From the NCBI GenBank assembly GCA_004173455.1, contig SECL01000017.1, forward strand, positions 1-62,640: a stretch of DNA of 62,640 bases, written 5' to 3'. Both the position numbers and the translations under genes were made by a program. This document shows, piece by piece, positions 54,528-62,640 of this stretch (the stretch's first letter is position 1; each line of letters starts with the position of its first letter). Origin of the DNA: Moraxellaceae bacterium. GTDB lineage: Bacteria > Pseudomonadota > Gammaproteobacteria > Pseudomonadales > Moraxellaceae. The notes beneath the pieces are model-generated. The model was given only the letters and a program-made list of their open reading frames with translations, did not search any database and was not told where the DNA came from.

Positions 54528-55754
54528 CTAACGCCGACCTGTATTTAAAATCAGTAAGCTGGCAATACCCGCTATCAAACCCCAAAACGCCGAACCAATG
54601 CCAGCCAGTGACAAGCCTGATGCCGTGACTAAAAAGGTAATCAGGGCGGCTTCACGTTCACGCTCTATTGTCAGGGCATTGGCCAAACTAGAGGCAATTG
54701 TGCCAAACAACGCAAGCCCAGCAATCGCAAACACCAAGGGTTTTGGAAACGCCAGAAACAAGGTGGCTACTGTTGCGCCAAACAGCCCAATCAGTAAATA
54801 AAACAATCCGGCAATCACAGCAGCCATATAGCGTCTGGTAGGGTTGGGGTGCGCTTCGGTTCCCAGAGAAATCGCCGCACTAATGGCCGCCAGATTAATG
54901 GCAAATGCACCAAAGGGTGCCAGCAGGATCGTGGCGGCACCTGTCCAGCCTACTACCGACGACGTGGGCGAGCGATAACCTGCCGCCTGAATCATGGCAA
55001 CCCCGGGCAGATTTTGTGAAGCCATGGTCACCACAAACAAAGGCAGCGCTAGACTAATCATGGCCTGCCATGACCATTGTGGTGAAATCCAGACCGGCAA
55101 GGTAAATTGTAATGACACTGTCATGACATGTAGTTCACCTTGCATCAGGCAAATGATAATCCCCACCACCAGCGCTAGCAAAATCGCATAGCGTGGCAAC
55201 AGGCGTTTGCCCAGCAAATACACCAGCAGCATGCACAAAACCAGCACCGGACTGCCTTGCAAGGCCGTAAACACATTGAGGCCAAATTGCAGCAAAATAC
55301 CCGCCAGCATCGCAGCAGCCAGACTGACCGGAATATATTTTAGCGCACGCTCAAACCAGCCAGAAAATCCCGCAATGGCAATCAACGCACTAGACAGCAA
55401 AAATGCCCCGATCGCCTCATGAATAGTAAACCCATTGGCACCAGCAATTAAAATCGCCGCGCCCGGTGTGGACCAAGCGGTGGCCACCGGAATCTTGTAA
55501 TACAGCGACAGCAGCATACCCGACAAGCCCATCCCCACGCCAAGTGCCCACAACCATGAGCTCATTTGTTCGGGAGAGGCAGCAAAGCTTTGTGCGGCCT
55601 GAAACACCAGCACCGCCGAGCTGGTAAAACCCACCAGTACCGTGACAAAACCAGCCACCAGTGCAGAAATGGAAAAATCTTTAACAAGGGAGCTCAACAA
55701 GGCAAAAGGCGACATGAAATAACAAATAACTGTTTTAAAACAAGGTGCGATCAT
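54528..55754 (-). CDS. benE: BenE-family benzoate/H+ symporter
   Basis: BenE proteins are inner-membrane transporters, some taking up benzoate. The 408 residues form about 12 helices; recognisable segments are TAWSTPGAAILIAG, LPLFVVTMASQNLPGVAMIQ and RRYMAAVIAGLFYLLIGLFG. The start is uncertain: ATG 55754 or ATG 55715 (MSPFALLSSLV); neither has a strong ribosome site. No benzoate catabolic genes are in the window, so its substrate may differ. Confidence 0.88.
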   Translation of the reverse strand: MIAPCFKTVICYFMSPFALLSSLVKDFSISALVAGFVTVLVGFTSSAVLVFQAAQSFAASPEQMSSWLWALGVGMGLSGMLLSLYYKIPVATAWSTPGAAILIAGANGFTIHEAIGAFLLSSALIAIAGFSGWFERALKYIPVSLAAAMLAGILLQFGLNVFTALQGSPVLVLCMLLVYLLGKRLLPRYAILLALVVGIIICLMQGELHVMTVSLQFTLPVWISPQWSWQAMISLALPLFVVTMASQNLPGVAMIQAAGYRSPTSSVVGWTGAATILLAPFGAFAINLAAISAAISLGTEAHPNPTRRYMAAVIAGLFYLLIGLFGATVATLFLAFPKPLVFAIAGLALFGTIASSLANALTIEREREAALITFLVTASGLSLAGIGSAFWGLIAGIASLLILNTGRR

Positions 55755-55871
55755 CGCATAATTTCGGCATTCTCAATAGCTAAAAGCCTAGTTGCTAAAA
55801 AACATAGCAGCTAAAAATATCGCAACTAAAATCATAGGAAAACCAGTCATGAAAATCTGCAGAGGAAAACA

Positions 55872-56342
55872 ATGATGAGCGGGCGTTATCAATATGCGGG
55901 TTTTTGGGTGCGGGTGGGAGCATCGGTGATTGATACCATTTTAATGCTGCTGATTACCACGCCTTTGCTGATCGTGTGCTATGGCTTTGATACTTACTGG
56001 CAAGCTGCCCAAAATGGTGATTTTTTGGGAATCGGTGAGGTGATCATTTCCTGGTTATTGCCCATTGTCGTGACCATTTGGTTCTGGCTAAAAATGCAGG
56101 CCACGCCCGGCAAGATTTTATTTTCGCTTAAAGTACTGGATGAAAAAACCGGCCAGCCGATTAGTCTGAATCAATCGGTGATTCGCTATCTGGGCTATAT
56201 TGCGTCGACCATTGCCTTGTTTCTAGGCTTTATCTGGGTGGCCTTTGATGCCAAAAAACAGGGCTGGCATGACAAAATGGCTGGCACTGTAGTAGTGCGT
56301 GATTATGGTATGGATGTCACGCCGCTATTGGTTGAGGAATAA
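55872..56342 (+). CDS. RDD-family membrane protein
   Basis: The RDD domain starts with the conserved Arg in YAGFWVRVGASVIDTILMLL and carries the two acidic residues that name it (VIDTI and, later, FDAKKQGWHDKMAGTVVV). There are three membrane segments in 156 residues. AGAGG precedes ATG 55872. Function is unknown; some RDD proteins act as ion antiporters or membrane anchors. It is divergent from benE and stands before a strong terminator. Confidence 0.88.
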   Translation: MMSGRYQYAGFWVRVGASVIDTILMLLITTPLLIVCYGFDTYWQAAQNGDFLGIGEVIISWLLPIVVTIWFWLKMQATPGKILFSLKVLDEKTGQPISLNQSVIRYLGYIASTIALFLGFIWVAFDAKKQGWHDKMAGTVVVRDYGMDVTPLLVEE

Positions 56343-56391
56343 TGCTATCCAATGAATAAGCAGCATTAAAATAGTCCGGCTGGAATACATA

Positions 56392-56420
56392 AAAAAAGAC
56401 GCGACCATCGCGTCTTTTTT
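56392..56420. terminator. Bidirectional terminator between RDD gene and tal
   Basis: AAAAAAGACGCGA pairs perfectly with TCGCGTCTTTTTT around CCA (13 bp), between convergent genes. Confidence 0.93.
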
Positions 56421-56462
56421 ATGACTGGTTTTTTAATCTTTGCTTTTTTAAGCCATGATCTT

Positions 56463-57503
56463 TTAAGCCGTAATTTCACCAATACCAAAGCTCATCCGTA
56501 ACTGGTGCGAGAGTTGATCGCGCGCCTTAATAAAGCCATCAATGCCGGCTTGCAACAGTGCATAGGCCATTTCATCACGGTTCAAAAATTCCTCAAAGCG
56601 GCCTTCGTCCAGTTCCACATAGTCTACCGGTTCTGCCTGTTTAGCCAGTTCAGCGGAAAGCTGCGGCTGCACCTGCTCATGGCGCTGTTGCAGCTCTTGC
56701 AGGATAGACGGTGCAATGGTCAGCAAGTCACAACCTGCCAGTGCCAGTACCTGTTCACTACTTCTAAAGCTGGCACCCATCACTTGGGTTGTGAGGCCAT
56801 GCTGTTTGTAATAGTTATAAATCTGCTTGACGGAATTGACCCCGGGATCTTGTTCAATCGGGTAGGCGTCACGGTTTTCCTTTTTCTTGTACCAGTCCAG
56901 AATGCGGCCTACAAATGGAGAAATCAGCGTGACCTTGGCATCGGCGCAGGCAGACGCCTGATGCAAATTAAAAATCAGGGTGAGGTTACAGTGAATGCCT
57001 TGTTCTTCCAGGTATTTTGCGGCCTGAATGCCTTGCCAGGTGGCTGCAATCTTGATCAGCACACGGTCTTTATCAATGCCTTCGGCGTCATACAGTTTGA
57101 GCAATTCCAGCGCACGGCTGATGGTGGCTTCGGTATTAAAGGAAAAATTGGGATCGACTTCGGTAGATACACGACCTTTGACCAGTTTGAGGATTTCAAT
57201 GCCCAGTTTGACCGTCAGGATGTCAATACTGCGATTGAGCAAGGGTTCACCCGTTAGACCTTCGTTTCGGGCCTGTTCATAGGCGGCTTCGATCAGATGA
57301 ACATTTTCGGGCAGGCTGGCAGCGGCGGTAATTAATGACGGATTAGTCGTTGCGTCCAAGGGGCGGAATTGCTGGATCGCTTTTAAGTCGCCCGTATCGG
57401 CCACCACAGTGGTCATCTGGCAAAGTTGTGCCAGTGCATTATTGGTTTGCATAGAGGGGTTTGTCGATGCGGCATCTATTGTTGCGGAAATAGTACTATT
57501 CAT
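56463..57503 (-). CDS. tal: Transaldolase
   Basis: Transaldolase transfers a three-carbon unit in the non-oxidative pentose phosphate pathway. The Schiff-base Lys is K151 in RVLIKIAATWQG, with DATTNPSLI and STEVDPNFSF upstream and GASFRSSEQVLALAGCDLLT downstream. The first about 20 residues (STISATIDAASTNPSM) look unstructured; Met 18 and Met 30 are alternative starts, and the standard TalB begins near residue 22. Length without the lead is about 317-325, as in E. coli. It is the only pathway gene here besides rpiA. Confidence 0.94.
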   Translation of the reverse strand: MNSTISATIDAASTNPSMQTNNALAQLCQMTTVVADTGDLKAIQQFRPLDATTNPSLITAAASLPENVHLIEAAYEQARNEGLTGEPLLNRSIDILTVKLGIEILKLVKGRVSTEVDPNFSFNTEATISRALELLKLYDAEGIDKDRVLIKIAATWQGIQAAKYLEEQGIHCNLTLIFNLHQASACADAKVTLISPFVGRILDWYKKKENRDAYPIEQDPGVNSVKQIYNYYKQHGLTTQVMGASFRSSEQVLALAGCDLLTIAPSILQELQQRHEQVQPQLSAELAKQAEPVDYVELDEGRFEEFLNRDEMAYALLQAGIDGFIKARDQLSHQLRMSFGIGEITA

Positions 57504-57752
57504 TTTAAATTTTTATCCTAAGTTACGCTTGATTTGAAAATTTGATGAGAAAATCAGTAATCCCAAATCTATTGATCATTAAAGGTTGATATTAAAGGTG
57601 CTAATCAATTGTAGATCAATGTAACAAATACAGTTTGTGACCGCATAGGCTTTTTTACGTATCCATAAACAATCCTGTACGCTTTGCCAGTGATGCCAGC
57701 TTTACTCAAACCTATATCGCTCAAGTTTGAGAAAAGCCGTCTGATCAGATGG

Positions 57753-60700
57753 TTAAGCTTGGGGATTCACCGTTTTGCGTTTGCCGAGCATACGGTTAAA
57801 TAGCTGATGCAGGTCATCAATCAAGGTATAAACCACTGGAATCACCAGCAAGGACAAAAAGGTACTGGTAATCAGGCCGCCAATCACGGCAATTGCCATG
57901 GGTGAGCGAAAGCTGGGATCTGTGCCAATCCCCAGTGCAATCGGTAACATACCCGCACCCATAGCAATGGTGGTCATAATAATGGGTCGTGCGCGCTTGT
58001 GGCAGGCGTCCAGCAAGGCGTCAAAACGCGGCATGCCTTGTTCCTTGCGTGCCAGAATGGCGTAATCCACCAGCAAGATTGAGTTTTTGCAGGCAATGCC
58101 CATCAGCATAATCAGACCAATCAGACTGGGCATCGAAAAGCTGCTGTCGGTCAGCAATAGCAACACAAATGCCCCGCCCAGCGATAGCGGTAGCGCCACC
58201 AGCAGCGTAACCGGCTGCAAAAAGTCCTTAAACAGCAAGACCAGCACCACATAAATACACATTACACCAGTTAGCATGGCCAGACCAAAACTGGAAAACA
58301 GCTCTGCCATGACTTCGGCATCACCGACATCGGTTCGAGTGACTGAGGATGGCAGATTTTTCATGATGGGTAACTGGTCAATCTTGCTGGCCACGTCGCC
58401 AAGCTGTTGGTCATTGAGTTCAATATTAAAATTGACATTGCGCAAGCGGTTAAACCGATCAATCTGTGAAGGGCCGCTATCAATGCTGATGTCCGCAATA
58501 CTGCCCAGCATTACTGGTCCGCGACTGCCATTGACTACTAGACGGCTGAGCAAATTAATATCCTGTCGTGCCGAAACAGGTAGTTTGATCACAATGGGAA
58601 TCTGGCGCTGCGACAGATTCAACTTGGCCAGATTCTGGTCAAAGTCTCCGGCGGTGGCCACCCGTAAGGTTTCGGCAATTGCGGCTGAGGTAATACCCAG
58701 GTCTGCGGCTTTGGCAAAATCTGGCCGGATCACCACTTCTGGGCGAATCAGGGCGGTACTGGAGGTAATGCTGCCAAGACCGGAAATGGTACGCAACTGG
58801 CGTTCGAGTGTTCGAGCCGTGGTCATAAGGGTATCTGGATCATCACCGGATAATGCCAGTTGATATTTGCTGTTGGCACCGGCCAGACCCACCTGAATCC
58901 GCATACCCGGCAGCACGCTCAAGCGTTCACGCAAGTCTTTTTCAATGGCTTGCAAGCTGACATCGCGTTCAGTGCGTTCACTGGTTTGAATCGTCAGGGT
59001 GGCTTTACGCGCCTCGGCACTGCTGGGTGAAAATGGATCGGAACCCGCTGCACCGCCACCAATCGTAGTGTAAATGCTGCGAATTTGGGGATTGTCTTTA
59101 ATCAGGTTGCGCGCATATTCTGCGGCGGCCAACGTTTCAGAAAATTCCGAACCGGGCACCAGTTCCAGTTGTACTTGGGTCTGGCCAGTATCGGCTGCCG
59201 GAATAAATCCGGTGGGCAATAACGGAATCAGCATGACAGAACCGACAAAAAACAGGATCGCAGCAGCCAGAGTGGTTTTACGATGATGAATACACCATGC
59301 CACCGTGCGCAAATAATGGCGCATGACAAAGCCATCATTTTCGGTGTCGCCATGACTATTGTCCGTATGGTTTAGATCACGTTGCGCCGGATGATCAACC
59401 AGCGCAGGCAAATCCTCTAACGTGTCTTTATCTTTTTTCACCCAAGGCTTGAGCAAATAAGCCGACATCATGGGCGTGAGCAGGCGTGCCACAATCAGCG
59501 AAGCAAAAATGGCCAATGCTGCTGTCCAGCCAAATTGCACAAAAAACTTGCCGGCTACACCGCTCATAAAAGCAGTGGGCAAAAACACGGCGATCAGGGT
59601 GAATGTGGTGGCAATCACCGCAAGGCCAATCTCATCCGCCGCTTCCATGGCGGCCTCATAAGGCGTTTTGCCCATACGCAAATGCCGAATAATGTTTTCA
59701 ATTTCAACAATCGCATCATCCACTAGAATACCCACCACTAGGGACAACGCCAGCAAGGTCACGGTATTTAAGGTAAAGCCAAGGTAATACATACCAATCA
59801 TGGCCGGTAAAATTGACAGCGGCAGCGCAGTGGCGGCAATCAGGGTAGCGCGCCAGTCCCGCAGGAATAGCCACACCACCAAAATCGCCAGAATAGCGCC
59901 TTCATACAGCAGCGACATCGAGCCTTCATAGTTGTCTTCGACTGGTTTAACAAAGTTAAATGCTTGCGTGATTTTAAGGTCAGGATGCGCAGCTTTTAAT
60001 TGATCCAGCGCGACTTTAACACCTTTTTCGACATCAACTTCACTGGCACCTTTACTGCGGGTAATTTCAAAACCCACCACTGGCTGGCCATTGAGTAATG
60101 CGGCCGAGCGGCGTTCGGCAATTCCGTCGCGCACGTTGGCCACATCGGACAAGGTAATGCGGCGGCCATCGCTTAAAGGGATTTCCATTTGGGCAATGTC
60201 CTGCGCACTTTTGACCGTTGCTAGCGTGCGAATGGATTGCTCACTGCTGCCAATTTTGGTCTGGCCACCAGAAGCTTCCTGCTGAACCTGACGCAACTGG
60301 CGCGAAATATCAGCCGCCGAGGCATTTAGCGCCAGCAAACGGGTCGGATCTAGTTCCACATTGACTTGCCGGTTGACACCGCCCACGCGCGCTACAGCAC
60401 CTACACCGGGTACTTTAAGCATACTGCGGGTAATGTCATAATCTACAAACCATGACAATGATTCTTCATCCAGCCGTGGCGATTGCACGGTATAGGTCAA
60501 AATCGGCACACCAGACAAATTAACCTTGCTGACAATCGGATCACGCACATCGGCAGGTAGGTCACTGCGCACTTGTGATACCGCATTGCGCACATCATCG
60601 AGTGCTTCTTGCAATGGTTTTTCCAGCCGGAATTCCGCAGTCACTGTGACCCTGCCATCTTGAATGGTCGTGTACTGGTTTTTCAGGCTTTGAATGGTGG

Positions 60701-60914
60701 CAATTGAGTTTTCAATCTTGCGCGCCACTTCGGTTTCCAGTTGGGGCGGCGCAGCACCGGGCAAGGCAGCAGTCACCGTAATCATGGGCAATTCAATATC
60801 AGGGAATTGCTGAATCTTCATCCAGTGAAAACACAATAACCCCGTCAGACCTAGCATGATAAATAGCAAAATACTGGGAATGGGATTACGAATGGACCAT
60901 GCTGAAAAATTCAT
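57753..60914 (-). CDS. RND multidrug efflux transporter, inner-membrane pump (AcrB/HAE1 type)
   Basis: The pump uses the proton gradient to expel drugs. At 1053 residues with 12 helices and two large periplasmic loops it has standard size. The proton-relay pair is D399-D400 in VVGILVDDAIVEIENI; other landmarks are the N-terminal FSAWSIRNPIPSIL, GFIPAADTGQTQVQLEL and LIMLMGIACKNSILLVDYA. Its start overlaps the stop of the adaptor gene by one base (TGATG), so the two are coupled. No outer-membrane channel gene follows, so it must use a TolC-like protein from elsewhere. Sequence style is closer to MexK/VexF-like pumps than to AcrB; this is an impression. Confidence 0.93.
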   Translation of the reverse strand: MNFSAWSIRNPIPSILLFIMLGLTGLLCFHWMKIQQFPDIELPMITVTAALPGAAPPQLETEVARKIENSIATIQSLKNQYTTIQDGRVTVTAEFRLEKPLQEALDDVRNAVSQVRSDLPADVRDPIVSKVNLSGVPILTYTVQSPRLDEESLSWFVDYDITRSMLKVPGVGAVARVGGVNRQVNVELDPTRLLALNASAADISRQLRQVQQEASGGQTKIGSSEQSIRTLATVKSAQDIAQMEIPLSDGRRITLSDVANVRDGIAERRSAALLNGQPVVGFEITRSKGASEVDVEKGVKVALDQLKAAHPDLKITQAFNFVKPVEDNYEGSMSLLYEGAILAILVVWLFLRDWRATLIAATALPLSILPAMIGMYYLGFTLNTVTLLALSLVVGILVDDAIVEIENIIRHLRMGKTPYEAAMEAADEIGLAVIATTFTLIAVFLPTAFMSGVAGKFFVQFGWTAALAIFASLIVARLLTPMMSAYLLKPWVKKDKDTLEDLPALVDHPAQRDLNHTDNSHGDTENDGFVMRHYLRTVAWCIHHRKTTLAAAILFFVGSVMLIPLLPTGFIPAADTGQTQVQLELVPGSEFSETLAAAEYARNLIKDNPQIRSIYTTIGGGAAGSDPFSPSSAEARKATLTIQTSERTERDVSLQAIEKDLRERLSVLPGMRIQVGLAGANSKYQLALSGDDPDTLMTTARTLERQLRTISGLGSITSSTALIRPEVVIRPDFAKAADLGITSAAIAETLRVATAGDFDQNLAKLNLSQRQIPIVIKLPVSARQDINLLSRLVVNGSRGPVMLGSIADISIDSGPSQIDRFNRLRNVNFNIELNDQQLGDVASKIDQLPIMKNLPSSVTRTDVGDAEVMAELFSSFGLAMLTGVMCIYVVLVLLFKDFLQPVTLLVALPLSLGGAFVLLLLTDSSFSMPSLIGLIMLMGIACKNSILLVDYAILARKEQGMPRFDALLDACHKRARPIIMTTIAMGAGMLPIALGIGTDPSFRSPMAIAVIGGLITSTFLSLLVIPVVYTLIDDLHQLFNRMLGKRKTVNPQA

Positions 60915-62143
60915 CAGTGATCCCCTGCTGCCAGTTGACGATTCAGCGGGGTTGGCGGAATGGCCGTGGCCACTTTTACCGTGTCACCATCAGTCAAAAA
61001 TGCAGTGCCACTCACTACCACACGCACATTGGCAGGCAAACCGATGACTTCCACCCGATCACCCACACGGCGTCCGGTTTCAATTTTTCGCTGATGCACG
61101 CGATTTTTGCTGTCCAGTACAAACACATAGGCAAACCCATCACGCAATAACAAACTGCTTTGTGGCAAAGTCTGTGCTGTCTGCGCGCCTAGCTCGAAAG
61201 TGCCTTTGACAAACATGCCCATGCGCAACGCACTGCTATGTGGCAAGTCCACATACACCAGTCCATAGCGCGTATCGTCATTAATGGTCGGGGCAATCAT
61301 GCGCACAGTGCCCATAATGGCAGGCTGATTGGGGTCTGCCGAAATCACACTGACTTTCATGCCGGGTTTTAAGCGATACAACTCTGCACTTGTGACTTCA
61401 GCACGCCATTCCAGCCGGTTGTCACGAATCATGCGAAACAATTCCTGTCCGGCCTGCGCCAGCGAGCCTACCGTAGCAGTGCGGGCAGAAATCACCCCAT
61501 CATCGGGCGCGATAACCCGGCTTTGTGCCAGCCGGATATTGGTCGATTCTATTTGCGCGCGTGCCAGATCCAGCCGTGCCTGTGCGGTTTGCTGGGTGGT
61601 CGAGTACTGCGCCGCTTCCTGTGCCGAAATAGCACCGGTATTTTTTAATGCCAAAATCCGCTTGGCATTGGCAGCGGCATCATTGAGCGTCGCCTGCGCT
61701 TCGGCAACACTGGCTCGTGACTGTGCTAGCTCGGCATCAATGGTTTCAGGGTTTAACTGCGCAAGTAACTGACCACGTTTCACCACATCACCGACATTCA
61801 CATTTACTTGGGTAATGCGCAGGCCGGACAATTCGCTACCAATCACCACTTCTTGCCACGCTGCAATATTGCCGTTGGCTTCCAGCGTTTTTTCCCAGTT
61901 GCGGCTTTCCGGCTGGGTGACAGTGACCGTGAGTGCAGCTTGTGACTGGCCATTTTGTGCAGTATGAGTTTGGGCAGTGGTTTTATCTTTCTTTGAAAAA
62001 ATGAAAAACAGAATAATCAGCAGTGCCACGATCAGTAGCGCAGCCAGAATCATCCAGCGTTTGGTTTTTTTTGCAGACTGGCTGAATGTATTAGGTTGCG
62101 GTTTGGCTGGATCAAAACCTGCATTTGGAGTAGATGACATAAT
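60914..62143 (-). CDS. RND efflux periplasmic adaptor (membrane fusion protein)
   Basis: The adaptor bridges the pump and an outer-membrane channel. I start at ATG 62143 (MSSTPNAGFDPAKP) with AAAGG upstream; ATG 62206 adds 21 residues lacking support. The N-terminal helix (about 30-52, WMILAALLIVALLIILFF) anchors it without a lipobox. The lipoyl halves are IAAWQEVVIGSELSGLRITQ and VIAPDDGVISART, with an alpha-hairpin in between (LAQSRASVAEAQATLNDAAA), then a beta-barrel and a membrane-proximal domain. Its stop overlaps the pump start. No regulator gene (TetR or two-component) is adjacent. Confidence 0.92.
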   Translation of the reverse strand: MMSSTPNAGFDPAKPQPNTFSQSAKKTKRWMILAALLIVALLIILFFIFSKKDKTTAQTHTAQNGQSQAALTVTVTQPESRNWEKTLEANGNIAAWQEVVIGSELSGLRITQVNVNVGDVVKRGQLLAQLNPETIDAELAQSRASVAEAQATLNDAAANAKRILALKNTGAISAQEAAQYSTTQQTAQARLDLARAQIESTNIRLAQSRVIAPDDGVISARTATVGSLAQAGQELFRMIRDNRLEWRAEVTSAELYRLKPGMKVSVISADPNQPAIMGTVRMIAPTINDDTRYGLVYVDLPHSSALRMGMFVKGTFELGAQTAQTLPQSSLLLRDGFAYVFVLDSKNRVHQRKIETGRRVGDRVEVIGLPANVRVVVSGTAFLTDGDTVKVATAIPPTPLNRQLAAGDH

Positions 62144-62289
62144 GTGGCCTTTCAACCAGAAAAATAAACTGATGTGATTTTTATAAGACCTTGGCCTGTA
62201 ATGCAACTCTTTATCAACTATCCCAAAGATGTTGGATATCTTAGATTGATTAAAAGTGTTAAAAATCAGAATATAAGTGACAAATCTTA

Positions 62290-62527
62290 CTAAACATGGT
62301 TAAAAAAAGAGTTAATTCCAATAACAAGTAAGCAAATCCAGATTGTAATTATGGTTGAGTAGGAAGATATTACTTTGAAGGGAAGAAAGCCAATTATAAT
62401 GGTAGGGATAAATATTAAAGCATAGATAGAAAAAATAACAATCGTAACAGGTTCAAAGGAAATTCCATTGCTTAGTATTAATCCAGCCAACAAAGCACCA
62501 ACTGCTGCAAATCCCAAAACAATAATA
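62290..62527 (-). pseudogene. Truncated hydrophobic membrane protein
   Basis: The minus-strand frame encodes at least 75 residues with three membrane segments (VGALLAGLILSNG, VTIVIFSIYALIFIPTIIIGF, TIITIWICLLVIGINS) and ends FFNHV. No ATG opens it: a TTG at 62517 is the only start within the hydrophobic part, and the frame runs on as KRSIIVLGFAAVG to a stop after about ten more codons. Composition is AT-rich like the left-edge island. I think its 5' end was removed by the element starting near 62528. Function is unknown. Confidence 0.45.
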
Positions 62528-62640
62528 GATCTCTTGCATAAATCAAAATATGATCACTGTATTGATCATCTTTTGAGCTAAAAATTGTATGACTTTCAAC
62601 TATAATAACAGCATGAAATATACCGATATCAAATCATTAC
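62528..62640 (+). mobile_element. Possible start of an IS5-like element, cut by the window end
   Basis: An ATG at 62613 opens a frame MKYTDIKSL that runs off the window; it resembles the opening of some IS5-family transposases, but nine codons are weak evidence. A perfect inverted repeat ATGATCA (62550-62556) / TGATCAT (62563-62569) lies between it and the truncated gene. The exact terminus is not identifiable. Confidence 0.35.

Overview
The window looks like a chromosomal segment of a gammaproteobacterium of the family Moraxellaceae (Acinetobacter/Alkanindiges type). I infer this from protein style and gene content: a FabG4-like reductase with a MaoC hydratase and a divergent thiolase, a CreBCD system, the LMW-PTP/MurB pair, the DUF6231/DUF2797 pair and ClpS/ClpA. 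There was no database search, so the genus is not fixed. The body is moderately GC-rich and gene-dense; both ends are AT-rich and carry mobile DNA.

Left edge (1 to about 3900) is accessory DNA. It holds a 3'-truncated hamA (Hachiman anti-phage nuclease subunit) cut by a GC-richer sequence, a decayed IS5-family transposase, a 23-base tRNA-Arg-like 3' end that resembles an attachment site, a frameshifted PIN-domain toxin, and an orphan Hint-domain gene split by an intact IS982-family element with a perfect 7-bp target duplication. Removing the IS restores the Hint frame exactly.

Core region (3944-62143): lipid metabolism (thiolase, divergent from fabG-like and maoC-like genes, then a serine hydrolase); a GGDEF/EAL protein; creB-creC-creD with a phased array of cre tags before creD; dnaX; an FMN reductase, a thioesterase and an iron-dependent alcohol dehydrogenase; an envelope run of LMW-PTP, murB, a DUF218 membrane protein and a monoacylglycerol-lipase-like hydrolase; xthA; a YqiJ-like membrane protein, a Rieske protein and a PfkB kinase; a PreP-like M16 protease; pldA; a von Willebrand lipoprotein; ilvA, rpiA and a YgjP-like protease; a large lipoprotein; argC, DUF6776, clpS-clpA, ynfA, yebC and DUF6231/DUF2797; a KtrA/KtrB-type potassium uptake pair; pepN, ltrA, benE, an RDD protein and tal; and a two-gene RND efflux operon with no outer-membrane channel gene.

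Right edge (62290-62640): a hydrophobic gene without a convincing start, followed by what may be the first codons of another transposase. Both window ends therefore sit at repeats, as draft contigs often do. I found no rRNA, no complete tRNA and no CRISPR. The most noteworthy signals are the Hint orphan lacking its catalytic Cys, the truncated Hachiman gene beside an att-like site, the 11-bp-phased cre tags, the inverted AGCCTGCA repeats between thiolase and fabG, and a possible three-way-junction structure before the M16 protease.
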